64,000 bases of DNA from Brumimicrobium sp035497735 (GTDB taxonomy: Bacteria > Bacteroidota > Bacteroidia > Flavobacteriales_D > Crocinitomicaceae): contig DATJCX010000017.1 in assembly GCA_035497735.1 (NCBI GenBank), forward strand, positions 21,526 to 85,525, read 5' to 3'. Positions 43,418-51,520 of this stretch are shown here, one piece after another. The position numbers and the translations under genes were made by a program. The notes below the pieces were generated by a model. The model saw only the letters and a list, made by a program, of their open reading frames with translations. It searched no databases and was not told the DNA's origin. How positions within the stretch are numbered: the first letter of the stretch is position 1; each line of letters opens with the position of its first letter.

Positions 43418-44449
43418 TTATTTCTCTCTTTTTGCTCTGATATATTGTTCAAACTTCCATGCTGACGCAACTGCTTCTTTTATCGTTCTATTGGCCTGCC
43501 AATTTAATTTCTTGTTGGCTAACTCTGTGTTGGCATAAATTTCAGGAACGTCTCCACTTCTTCTTTCTCCAACTGAATAAGGTAGTTTTATGCCAGTAGA
43601 TTCTTCAAATGAATGAATCATTTCAAAAACACTGGTTCCTTTCCCCGTTCCTAGGTTGTAAATCATTGGATTGCTATCGCTTTCATCCATTTTTTCTATC
43701 GCAACTACGTGTGCTTCGGCTAAATCTACGACATGGATGTAATCTCTTACACATGTTCCGTCTGTAGTATCATAGTTGTCACCAAAAACAGTCAACTCTT
43801 TTCTAATTCCAAAAGCTGTCTGTGTAATAAATGGCAATAGATTATTTGGAATGCCTCCTGGCTCTTCACCAATCAGGCCACTTTCATGTGCGCCAACTGG
43901 ATTGAAATAACGTAAAAGTGTTGCTTTGACTTGTGGAAAACTGTTAACAAACTGTTCAATAATTTCCTCACTCACCTTCTTGGTATATCCATAAGGGGAA
44001 TTATAGGAAACTGGACTATTTTCTGTAACAGGAATCACCTTCGGGTCGCCGTAAACCGTGCAACTTGAGGAAAAAACAAATTGCTTTATCTCAAATTCCT
44101 GAATCATTTCTAAAATGCTAACCAGACTGCCTAGATTATTGTCGAAATATTTTAAAGGATTGGCAACTGATTCACCCACTGCTTTGTCAGCAGCAAAGTG
44201 AATAACACCTTGAATAGGATAGCGTTGGAATACTTTTCTAAGTTCCTCTTTGTCTTGACAAGCGATTTTATAATAGATAATCTTAGCTTGTGTTAATGCT
44301 TCTAATCGTTCGATAACATCTTCATTAGAATTTCTAAAATCATCGATGATAATAGGCGTAAATCCTCTTTCTAAAAGGCAAACAATAGTATGCGAACCGA
44401 TATATCCAGCACCACCAGTAACAAGAATGTGTTTATTGCTCTTTTCCAT
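43418..44449 (-). CDS. galE: UDP-glucose 4-epimerase
   Basis: Interconverts UDP-glucose and UDP-galactose, with NAD+ bound in a Rossmann fold. VTGGAGYIGSHT lies at residues 11-22 and the catalytic pair is SSCTVYGDP and SPYGYTKKVSEEI (Tyr-X3-Lys) near residue 157. FNPVGAHESGLIGEEPGGIPNNLLP and the later YNLGTGKGTSVFEMI are typical GalE blocks. The 343-residue length is normal. It heads a minus-strand group, with the barrel gene starting on the base after its stop. Confidence 0.95.
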   Translation of the reverse strand: MEKSNKHILVTGGAGYIGSHTIVCLLERGFTPIIIDDFRNSNEDVIERLEALTQAKIIYYKIACQDKEELRKVFQRYPIQGVIHFAADKAVGESVANPLKYFDNNLGSLVSILEMIQEFEIKQFVFSSSCTVYGDPKVIPVTENSPVSYNSPYGYTKKVSEEIIEQFVNSFPQVKATLLRYFNPVGAHESGLIGEEPGGIPNNLLPFITQTAFGIRKELTVFGDNYDTTDGTCVRDYIHVVDLAEAHVVAIEKMDESDSNPMIYNLGTGKGTSVFEMIHSFEESTGIKLPYSVGERRSGDVPEIYANTELANKKLNWQANRTIKEAVASAWKFEQYIRAKREK

Positions 44450-44547
44450 AGTGTCAAAAATAGATAAAAATATTTAATAACAGCTCATTGATTCACGAGA
44501 TGAAGGTAAGGAATGCTAGAATTTATCATTCACTTATAAAAACAAAA

Positions 44548-44577
44548 AATCCCAGCTTGTTTATTAAACTGGGATTT
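44548..44577 (-). terminator. Rho-independent terminator after the LTxxQ protein
   Basis: Arms AAATCCCAG (44548-44556) and CTGGGATTT (44569-44577). On the minus strand a T-rich tail follows. Confidence 0.85.
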
Positions 44578-44595
44578 AAAGTAGATAATAACGAC

Positions 44596-45015
44596 TTAAT
44601 TTGTCATTTTCTTTTCAGTTGGCTGTCTTTTAATAGGCGAAACTTCCAATTTACGGTTTTCTTGAACTTTTAATTCATCCAACTTTTTTGTTTGCTCAGG
44701 AGTTAAGAAACTTCTGAATTCTGTTTCAAATTTTTTGTCATACTCCATTTTAGTCGCGTCGTCTAAATTTGGCATATTACTGTATGTTTCTTCTCTTAAT
44801 TTAAAAAGCTCTGTTGTTCTAGCTTCTTGCTCTTTCGTAAGCTTTAAATCGGTTGATAATGCTTCAACTTCTTTTTCAATCGCAGGCTTTAATTCTGCTT
44901 TCTTTGCTGTCATTTCAACAGATTTTTTCTTTTCTGTTGTATTCGCTTTTTGAGTTGTTTGACCAAATGCTGTACCTCCAATTACAAGAGCAGCCAATAA
45001 AATAATTTTTTTCAT
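44596..45015 (-). CDS. Small periplasmic protein with LTxxQ motifs (Spy/CpxP-like)
   Basis: A 139-residue protein with a signal peptide (residues 1-19, ending GTAFGQ) and a highly charged helical body. DLKLTKEQEARTTELFKLRE and FRSFLTPEQTKKLDELK carry the two LTxxQ-type helices of Spy/CpxP-like proteins, which act as periplasmic chaperone or stress sensors. The N-terminal Lys/Glu/Ala-rich stretch is extra compared with Spy. A strong terminator follows, so it is likely monocistronic. Confidence 0.7.
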   Translation of the reverse strand: MKKIILLAALVIGGTAFGQTTQKANTTEKKKSVEMTAKKAELKPAIEKEVEALSTDLKLTKEQEARTTELFKLREETYSNMPNLDDATKMEYDKKFETEFRSFLTPEQTKKLDELKVQENRKLEVSPIKRQPTEKKMTN

Positions 45016-45118
45016 ATCAATAAAATTTAAGTTTTTTCAAAGTGTTTCTAACCAATAACTAAGCCAAATTACGGATAAAAATATGAGCAACAAAAATTAA
45101 AGTGTTAAAAATAGAAAA

Positions 45119-45227
45119 AGTGGAGGTTTCAAAGATGTGGAACGGTTTTGTTATTAGTAAATTTCAAACTCAACTGAATTCTTATTCCTTGATACCTCAC
45201 ATTCTTCTCACTTTTGAAAACTCCACT
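45119..45227. repeat. Palindromic intergenic element, copy 3
   Basis: Outer arms AGTGGAGGTTTCAAA (45119-45133) and TTTTGAAAACTCCACT (45212-45227) pair with one mismatch. CAAAG at 45130-45134 is followed after exactly 15 bases by GTTATTAG (45150-45157), the same spacing as copies 1 and 2. The central ACATACTA is lost. It lies between the LTxxQ gene and the DUF5606 gene; nothing else is seen in the 45016-45281 gap. Confidence 0.65.
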
Positions 45228-45281
45228 ATTTATTATAAAACTAGGTCCTCTGAGAGAACTAATTCTGAATTAGCGAAATGC

Positions 45282-45872
45282 TTATTTATCTTCTTTTTTA
45301 GTCGTCTTCTTGGCCTCAGGCTTTTTAGCTGCTGGCTTCTTTGCTTCAGTAGCTTTTTTCTCTGTAACCTTTTTCGCTGCTGCTTTAGGTGCTTCCTTAG
45401 CTTCTACTTTTTTCTTAGCTGCTTTTGGCTTTTCTACTTTTTCAACTGCTTCTGGTGCCTCAACTTCTACTTTCTCTTCTACTTTCTCTTCTAAAGTGAT
45501 TAAACCTGCTTTGTGAAGTAAATTATACCATTGGAAAATTTTCTTAATATCTGAAGGGTAAACTCTTTCCTGGTCGTAATTTGGTAAAATTTCCTCCAAA
45601 TATATCTCTAGCGTTTTTAAGCTTTCTTTGTGAGATGGTGCTTCTCCACAATTCGTTTTCTTTGCGATGCTTTTATAAACTTCTCTTAAAGGGAAATCTT
45701 CATCGTAAGTATAGATACTGATATCCTCTAAGGCAGAAATACGATCCGTAGAATATGCTGGAACGCGCTTATTGTCGATTAATGATTCAATAATAATGTT
45801 GCTTTTTGATTGAGCAACTACTTTAAATAATCCAGTTTTTCCTGATACTGAAATGATTCCTGTTAAATCCAT
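45282..45872 (-). CDS. DUF5606 protein with histone H1-like Lys/Ala tail
   Basis: A 196-residue cytoplasmic protein. Residues 1-130 match the DUF5606 family of Bacteroidota, beginning MDLTGIISVSGKTGLFKVVA and containing KKIFQWYNLLHKAGLITLE. From about residue 131 the sequence changes to an acidic linker and then a low-complexity AKKP/AAKK-rich tail (about 50 residues), resembling histone H1 or the Lys/Ala tails of some ribosome- or DNA-binding proteins. The tail suggests nucleic-acid binding; the core's role is unknown. Confidence 0.82.
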   Translation of the reverse strand: MDLTGIISVSGKTGLFKVVAQSKSNIIIESLIDNKRVPAYSTDRISALEDISIYTYDEDFPLREVYKSIAKKTNCGEAPSHKESLKTLEIYLEEILPNYDQERVYPSDIKKIFQWYNLLHKAGLITLEEKVEEKVEVEAPEAVEKVEKPKAAKKKVEAKEAPKAAAKKVTEKKATEAKKPAAKKPEAKKTTKKEDK

Positions 45873-45935
45873 ATAGATTAATATAATTTTGTAAGAATGT
45901 CAAAAATAGAAAGAATAAAACAAATATCGCATTGC

Positions 45936-48482
45936 TTATTCTTTAAAAAATGATAAGATTTTTGTTTGCTGATTAGTTTTTATCTTGATTAAGTAAATTC
46001 CACTCGCCAAATCCCTGACGTTTAATTGGTTTTTATCGGCGGTATTGGTCTGGTTTTTAATCTTTTGACCTGTAGGCGTTGTCAACTCGACTTCTAGTAT
46101 TTCTTGTCCTTTCGCCTCTATGTTTAAATAATTCTTGGTTGGATTTGGATAAATATTTATCGTCGAGATCTCTTCTTCTGCGATGTTTAAAGTCCAATTA
46201 AACGCATTTGAAAAACTTTTACAGTTGTCTGGTCCTTGAATGGCCACACTATAATATGCATCAACTGTTGGAGTATATTCTTGTTGTGTTGCGCCAGAAA
46301 TTGGCGAATCGTTACGGTACCATTGATAGTTGGGCGCTTCACTTGAGATTAATGTGTTTCCCGATAAAGAAATAGTTGGACTTGGTAAAGGACTGCCTTG
46401 TACAATGTTTATTGTATCTGAATATATTTTACATCCACGCATATCGATTCCGTAAAGTGAAATTTCCTCCGGTTGAGAAATTATAGTCTGTGACTCGAAA
46501 GCACCATTCGACCAATTATACTCTTGAAGTGGTATGTTACTACTTAATTTCACAGGCATTTGACAAATAGCGGTATCGCCTAAAATTTTCAAGTTTCCAT
46601 TTCTTTCAACCAATAAATCAAAAGCATTCACCTTACCGTAACCTATTCTATTGTTGGGCGCAATTCCTGTGTACATATCTTGATATGCCGTGTTGAATAA
46701 ATCCGTTTTGAATTCTTCCATTGAACTATTTGGACATCTTTCTAGATATAAAGCAGCAATTCCTGCAACGACTGGAGCCGCCATGGAAGTTCCATTGTTT
46801 CGATAATGATATCCTCCTTCATCTAGATTTAACCCGTAAGTGTGATTATTCACAGTGTACATCGGTGCACTTGCCAAAGACATTTCTCCAGCTGCGGCAA
46901 TATCTGGCTTAATTACTCCTGTGCGGGAAGGTCCACGTGAAGAAGATAGCGCAACATCACCAGGTTGTGTCGGTTCTGCATGATAATAATATATTCCATT
47001 ATAACTCATGTATCTGTACCTGTTTCTGATGTTAGCAACTGAAATAATATGTGGCGAACAATTCCAAGATGAAACCAAGCTTTGTGCACTATCTGGATAT
47101 ACATAGTTGACTATCAGCGGATATACTGTTGGTGAAGGTACATCACTTACAATGGTGTTCATGCCAACTTCTTTATCGCTCCATAAGTCGTACTTCCCAC
47201 TTCCTGTGGTGCTAAATCGCATCAAGTAATCTGTTGAATCTACTTTTGAGAAAAAGCCTTGAAGGTGAAAGTTATTGGCTTCGTATTCTGTATATATTTC
47301 TATTGTTGCGATTCTATCGCCATTAACGTTAAATAAGGTATCATAGATGGGTGTTCCAACGTTTAACTGTGAGAAACGGTAAGTTGTTGAAGCTACGTCA
47401 TCATAACCTCCACTGTTTTTATTCGCTCCAAAAGAGTAAGAGAATTGTGCGTCGTTGACATCAGACCATAGGTCGAAAAAAACCGTATTGGGACCTAAAG
47501 CACCATTTGCATTGTTCTTAAACCAGATGAAATTAGTGTCAACGGCTGTCATTGTAGCTTGTGCATGAAAGGGAACTCTATTTCCTGAATTTCCGGCAGC
47601 TCCTATGATTATTCTACCTCTTTTTTCTTGTGCCAAAAACGCCATTAATTCTCCAGCTGGATCTGTTCCATCGTGACTTCCTAATGCGGTACCTACGCTT
47701 AAGTTGATAACCGCTGGTTTTCCTAAACTGTCAGCTACCTTAAAGATATAGTCGCAAGCGTCGGCTACGGTCAAGGTCCAATTGGGCTTGCTAAAGTCTG
47801 TTTCCACAAAAACGATATCCGCCTCTGGCGCCATTCCTTTGTTTCTTCCATTGGCCAATCCGTTTCCTGCAGCGATCCCAGTAACGGTTGTTCCGTGCGC
47901 CAAGTCATTATTAGATGTTGTTGTATTGGCATTGTTTTGAATGTATTCCTTTGACCAAATTCTACCATAACCATAAGGTGCGGGAGCAGTCGTTGCGTCG
48001 GTAATTTTCTGGTCCCAATAGCGAATAACTCTGTTGTTTCCGTATGAATCAATAAAATCGGGATGCGTCCAGTCCAAACCACTATCTACTAGGCCGATAA
48101 TCACTCCTTTTCCTGTGTAACTGTCATTCAATGGCCATGCGCCCACGTGAACGGAATCTGTATAATGTTTTGCTCTTGCACTATCATCTAAAAGTACTGG
48201 AGGTGCATATTCGAAATAAAAATTTGTAATATTTCCTGCTTCATATTGCTTAGAAATCCACTCTGGTGTTTGGGTAAAAAACAAATAATTCTCTGTTTTT
48301 CGCTTGATGGTAATTTTTTCTTGCAACAAATAATTTAGATTCTTTTCATTATTTTCTATACTAAAAGGTACCTGTAAGCTCGGTGTTTCTGTTAAAATCT
48401 TGTTAAACCCAAGCTTCTGGGAAATTAATGTCAAGGGGGAAAATAGTATTATTGCGTAAAATATGTATTTTTGGAATGCCAT
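45936..48482 (-). CDS. Secreted subtilisin-like (S8) protease with T9SS sorting domain
   Basis: An 848-residue extracellular protease. Order: signal peptide (about 1-22); propeptide; S8 catalytic domain with the triad Asp133 (GLVDSGLDWTHPDF), His196 (LAHGTTVTGIAAGN) and Ser566 (NGTSMAAPVVAGIAALY), with a long insertion between His and Ser that looks like a beta domain; an Ig-like region about 640-760 (PSPTISLSGNTLISSEAPN); T9SS C-terminal sorting domain from about residue 773 (INIYPNPTKNYLNIEA to SGIYLIKIKTNQQ). Divergent from a second S8 gene, 117 bases apart. Probable role: extracellular protein degradation. Confidence 0.94.
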   Translation of the reverse strand: MAFQKYIFYAIILFSPLTLISQKLGFNKILTETPSLQVPFSIENNEKNLNYLLQEKITIKRKTENYLFFTQTPEWISKQYEAGNITNFYFEYAPPVLLDDSARAKHYTDSVHVGAWPLNDSYTGKGVIIGLVDSGLDWTHPDFIDSYGNNRVIRYWDQKITDATTAPAPYGYGRIWSKEYIQNNANTTTSNNDLAHGTTVTGIAAGNGLANGRNKGMAPEADIVFVETDFSKPNWTLTVADACDYIFKVADSLGKPAVINLSVGTALGSHDGTDPAGELMAFLAQEKRGRIIIGAAGNSGNRVPFHAQATMTAVDTNFIWFKNNANGALGPNTVFFDLWSDVNDAQFSYSFGANKNSGGYDDVASTTYRFSQLNVGTPIYDTLFNVNGDRIATIEIYTEYEANNFHLQGFFSKVDSTDYLMRFSTTGSGKYDLWSDKEVGMNTIVSDVPSPTVYPLIVNYVYPDSAQSLVSSWNCSPHIISVANIRNRYRYMSYNGIYYYHAEPTQPGDVALSSSRGPSRTGVIKPDIAAAGEMSLASAPMYTVNNHTYGLNLDEGGYHYRNNGTSMAAPVVAGIAALYLERCPNSSMEEFKTDLFNTAYQDMYTGIAPNNRIGYGKVNAFDLLVERNGNLKILGDTAICQMPVKLSSNIPLQEYNWSNGAFESQTIISQPEEISLYGIDMRGCKIYSDTINIVQGSPLPSPTISLSGNTLISSEAPNYQWYRNDSPISGATQQEYTPTVDAYYSVAIQGPDNCKSFSNAFNWTLNIAEEEISTINIYPNPTKNYLNIEAKGQEILEVELTTPTGQKIKNQTNTADKNQLNVRDLASGIYLIKIKTNQQTKILSFFKE

Positions 48483-48599
48483 TTGTTTAGATTATTAACC
48501 AGTTATTAGTGAAAAAGCAAATTTTAAACTATAAATATCGTAAAAGTCTTAAATAAAACACATTTTTGTAACATAATAAAATAAGAAATAAAAATCAAG

Positions 48600-50198
48600 A
48601 TGAAGAAAATAGTTCTAAGTATTATTATGCCAGCTCTATTGGGAGCTTACTTTTCAACAGCGACAGCGCAAGTTGATAAAAAAGTATTAAACTGGTATAA
48701 TACAGAGAAGACAGGTATGTCAACAGAGAAGGCTTATAAGAAGAGTCTTAAGAAAATGACACCTGAAACAGTTATCGTTGCAATTATCGATTCAGGTATC
48801 GATATTAACCACGAAGACTTACAAGGTAAGATCTGGACAAATACAAAAGAAATAGCAGGAAATGGTATTGATGACGACGGAAACGGGTACATCGATGATA
48901 TTCACGGATGGAACTACTTAGGTGCAGCAGACGGAACAAACCAAGAGCATGCTCGTTTGGAAGCAGCTAGAATTGTTTCAATGTACAGTGAGAAATTTGA
49001 AGGTGTTGAAGCTGACAATGTAAAAGAAGCAGACAAAGTAGATTTTGAATTATACACGGAAGCAGCAGCTTACGTAGCTCAAAATCGTGAGAAATACCAA
49101 GGTTACATTGATCAAACAAAACAATTCAGAGACCAAATGTTGCCAATGCTTCCTTCAATGGTTGCTAGTGCAATGGGTATTGAAGAAGACCAATTAACTT
49201 TGAAAAAAGTAAAAGCTTGGAAAGCTAAAACTCCACAAGACAAGCAAATGAAGCAAGTTGGAGTTGCTTTATTAAGCGGAGAAGTAACAGTAGAAGCAAT
49301 CACTGAACAAATCACTCAGTTGGAAGGGATGCTAGAGCACCACAACAATCCAGAGTATGATGACAGAAGCTTAATCGGAGATGATTGGTTAGATATGCTA
49401 GATGTTGTTTACGGAAACAATGACGTTAAAGGTCCAGATTCATCTCACGGTACACACGTAGGAGGAATTGTAGGTGCAACTCGTGGTAACAAATTAGGAG
49501 GAGACGGTGTTGCAAACAACGTGTTACTAATGTCTTTAAGAGCAGTTCCAGATGGAGATGAGTTCGATAAGGATATCGCATTAGCTATTCGTTACGCAGT
49601 TGACAATGGAGCAAAAGTTATCAATGGTTCTTTCGGTAAAGCATTCTCTACATTACCAGAGGCTGTATACGAAGCAATTATGTATGCACAAGAAAATGAC
49701 GTATTGTTTGTTCACGCTGCAGGAAACGACGCGAAAGACTTAGCAGTAGAAAGTAATTTCCCAGCTGTTAAATATGATTTTCAAGAAGATCCTTTTACGC
49801 ATGTATTGACAATTGGTGCTTCAACAAGATACCATGATGGAGAATTAGCAGCTAGTTTCTCAAACTACGGTCAAGACCAAGTTGACATTTTTGCACCAGG
49901 TTTAGAAATTTACAATACATGGCCAGAAAATGAGTACAAAGCAATTCAAGGAACTTCAATGGCAGCACCAATGGTTTCTGGAGTAGCTGGTTTATTGAAA
50001 GGTTACTTCCCTTCTTTAACGATGAAAGAAATTAAAGATATCATCCTTGCTTCAGGTGATGATTTTGGAGCGACTTTACAAACAAAGCCAGGTACAGACG
50101 AAAAAGTGTTATTCAGTACTTTATCTAAAACAGGGAGAGTTGTAAACGTCTACAAAGCAGTTGAGTTAGCAAAGAAAGTTGTTGCTAATAAAAACTAG
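48600..50198 (+). CDS. S8 family serine protease with long D-H insertion
   Basis: A 532-residue subtilisin-like protease with signal peptide 1-24 (ending ATAQ). The catalytic residues are Asp64 (AIIDSGIDINHEDL), His283 (SSHGTHVGGIVGATRG) and Ser453 (GTSMAAPMVSGVAGLL). Asp and His are 219 residues apart, against roughly 35-40 in ordinary subtilisins. The insertion (about 75-280) is helical and charged (for example EAAAYVAQNREKYQGYIDQ). No T9SS sorting domain is seen, so it may remain in the periplasm or use another route. Followed by a terminator and divergent from the T9SS protease. Confidence 0.93.
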   Translation: MKKIVLSIIMPALLGAYFSTATAQVDKKVLNWYNTEKTGMSTEKAYKKSLKKMTPETVIVAIIDSGIDINHEDLQGKIWTNTKEIAGNGIDDDGNGYIDDIHGWNYLGAADGTNQEHARLEAARIVSMYSEKFEGVEADNVKEADKVDFELYTEAAAYVAQNREKYQGYIDQTKQFRDQMLPMLPSMVASAMGIEEDQLTLKKVKAWKAKTPQDKQMKQVGVALLSGEVTVEAITEQITQLEGMLEHHNNPEYDDRSLIGDDWLDMLDVVYGNNDVKGPDSSHGTHVGGIVGATRGNKLGGDGVANNVLLMSLRAVPDGDEFDKDIALAIRYAVDNGAKVINGSFGKAFSTLPEAVYEAIMYAQENDVLFVHAAGNDAKDLAVESNFPAVKYDFQEDPFTHVLTIGASTRYHDGELAASFSNYGQDQVDIFAPGLEIYNTWPENEYKAIQGTSMAAPMVSGVAGLLKGYFPSLTMKEIKDIILASGDDFGATLQTKPGTDEKVLFSTLSKTGRVVNVYKAVELAKKVVANKN

Positions 50199-50251
50199 AA
50201 GATATTGAAAATGAACTTGTTTGAAAGAGCAAGTTTCATTTCAAATTACTG

Positions 50252-50284
50252 AAGAGGCTGCCTGTAAAGTCGGCCTCTTTTTAT
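50252..50284 (+). terminator. Rho-independent terminator after the S8 protease
   Basis: AAGAGGC (50252-50258) pairs with GCCTCTT (50273-50279), followed by a T5 run. An imperfect second hairpin (GAACTTG/CAAGTTTC) lies just upstream. Confidence 0.8.
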
Positions 50285-50294
50285 CTTAAATAAT

Positions 50295-51371
50295 ATGAAA
50301 AATTTAATTGTCATTTTGCTATTGCTTTTGTCTTGGAATGCTTCAAGTCAAAAGGTATTTCCCTATATCAACAATCAAGAATACTTGATGAGTTTTGGTA
50401 AAGGTATGTCTTGGCAATTAGATTTTTTAAAACCCATTCACGTTCAATACTCCGAAGAAATCGTCGCTTATATAGATAATAAACGCGATCTATTCGTTTA
50501 TGACGGAGAGAGTAAAGAAAAGCTTTCTGGAATGGTAAATGATTATAAAATCGGGATTAATTTATTGGCATGGAATGCCGGACCGATTTTACATGTTTGG
50601 GAAAATGGAGTAAAACAAAACCTTACTTATTTTGCTGGACATTACGAAGTGTCTGATAGTTTAGTTGTTTTTGAAGATACGCGTGATAATGCAATCCGTG
50701 TGTATTATAATGGTGAGATATACGATTTGTATTCGAGTATTTATCGACCAGTTTTTCCGCAAGCTATCGGAACAAACACTGTTGCATTTAAAGGAAATGG
50801 GGACGTGCAATACGCATTTATTTCTGGGAGAATAATCGAAATTGGAGTTTTTCCAGAAAACCTTACTTTCGCAGCAGGCGCTAGTTTACTCGTTTTTAAT
50901 GATGAATTTAACCAGTCTTTCGCAGCCGTTTTCCGAACGAGAGTGGTGGATGTAGAGCCAACCATGGTGCAAAGCTATAAAGCTGGATATGGAATTTTCG
51001 CGTACCAAGATAGAAACGATAACCTAAAAGCTTATGTGCAAGGAAATATCGTGACACTTAGTTCGTATGCTTCTTTTTATGAAGTATTTAGAGACATGAT
51101 TGTTTGGGGTGAAAATGGTACATTCTACGTCTATTATGAAGGACTACAGTATGAAATTGCAAATTATATTCCATCAGAATATTATATCCGAGATGGTATC
51201 GTAGCCTTTAGAAATCTAAATGGAGGTATCTCAGCTTTCCATAATAAAACTGTAGATATTGTTAGTAACTACATCAATGCTGGATTTGAAGTGAATGGAA
51301 ACACCATTAAAGTTCAAGTAAGTAAAGGAAACTTCTTATTCTTTAAGAATGGTCACAGCGTTAGCATGTAA
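50295..51371 (+). CDS. Secreted repeat protein of unknown function, propeller-like
   Basis: A 358-residue protein with a signal peptide (residues 1-18, ending NASSQ). After about residue 50 the sequence is an array of roughly eight units of about 38-45 residues, each with a core like V-x-F/W-x-D/N ... V/F-Y-x-x-G followed by a polar segment (examples VVFEDTRDNAIRVYYNGEIY, MIVWGENGTFYVYYEGLQYE, IVAFRNLNGGISAFHN). This spacing suggests a beta-propeller. No enzyme motif. It starts 11 bases after the preceding terminator's T-run; its own -7 element is not clear. Function unknown. Confidence 0.65.
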   Translation: MKNLIVILLLLLSWNASSQKVFPYINNQEYLMSFGKGMSWQLDFLKPIHVQYSEEIVAYIDNKRDLFVYDGESKEKLSGMVNDYKIGINLLAWNAGPILHVWENGVKQNLTYFAGHYEVSDSLVVFEDTRDNAIRVYYNGEIYDLYSSIYRPVFPQAIGTNTVAFKGNGDVQYAFISGRIIEIGVFPENLTFAAGASLLVFNDEFNQSFAAVFRTRVVDVEPTMVQSYKAGYGIFAYQDRNDNLKAYVQGNIVTLSSYASFYEVFRDMIVWGENGTFYVYYEGLQYEIANYIPSEYYIRDGIVAFRNLNGGISAFHNKTVDIVSNYINAGFEVNGNTIKVQVSKGNFLFFKNGHSVSM

Positions 51372-51520
51372 AGAATATTCACAGTCTTTTTATGAGCAAT
51401 TAAGAGATGTAATAGTTGATTGTGATTGTATAGATATAAGATTATTGTGTACTACCGTTTAAACTATTGCGTCTTGATTGTAAGGAAAGTTATTTTAAAT
51501 TTACTAAAAATGGAACTTAG

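Noticed and set aside
45102..45516. Plus-strand ORFs opposite DUF5606
   Set aside because: Phe/Ser/Ala-rich artefacts of the reversed Lys/Ala codon repeats.
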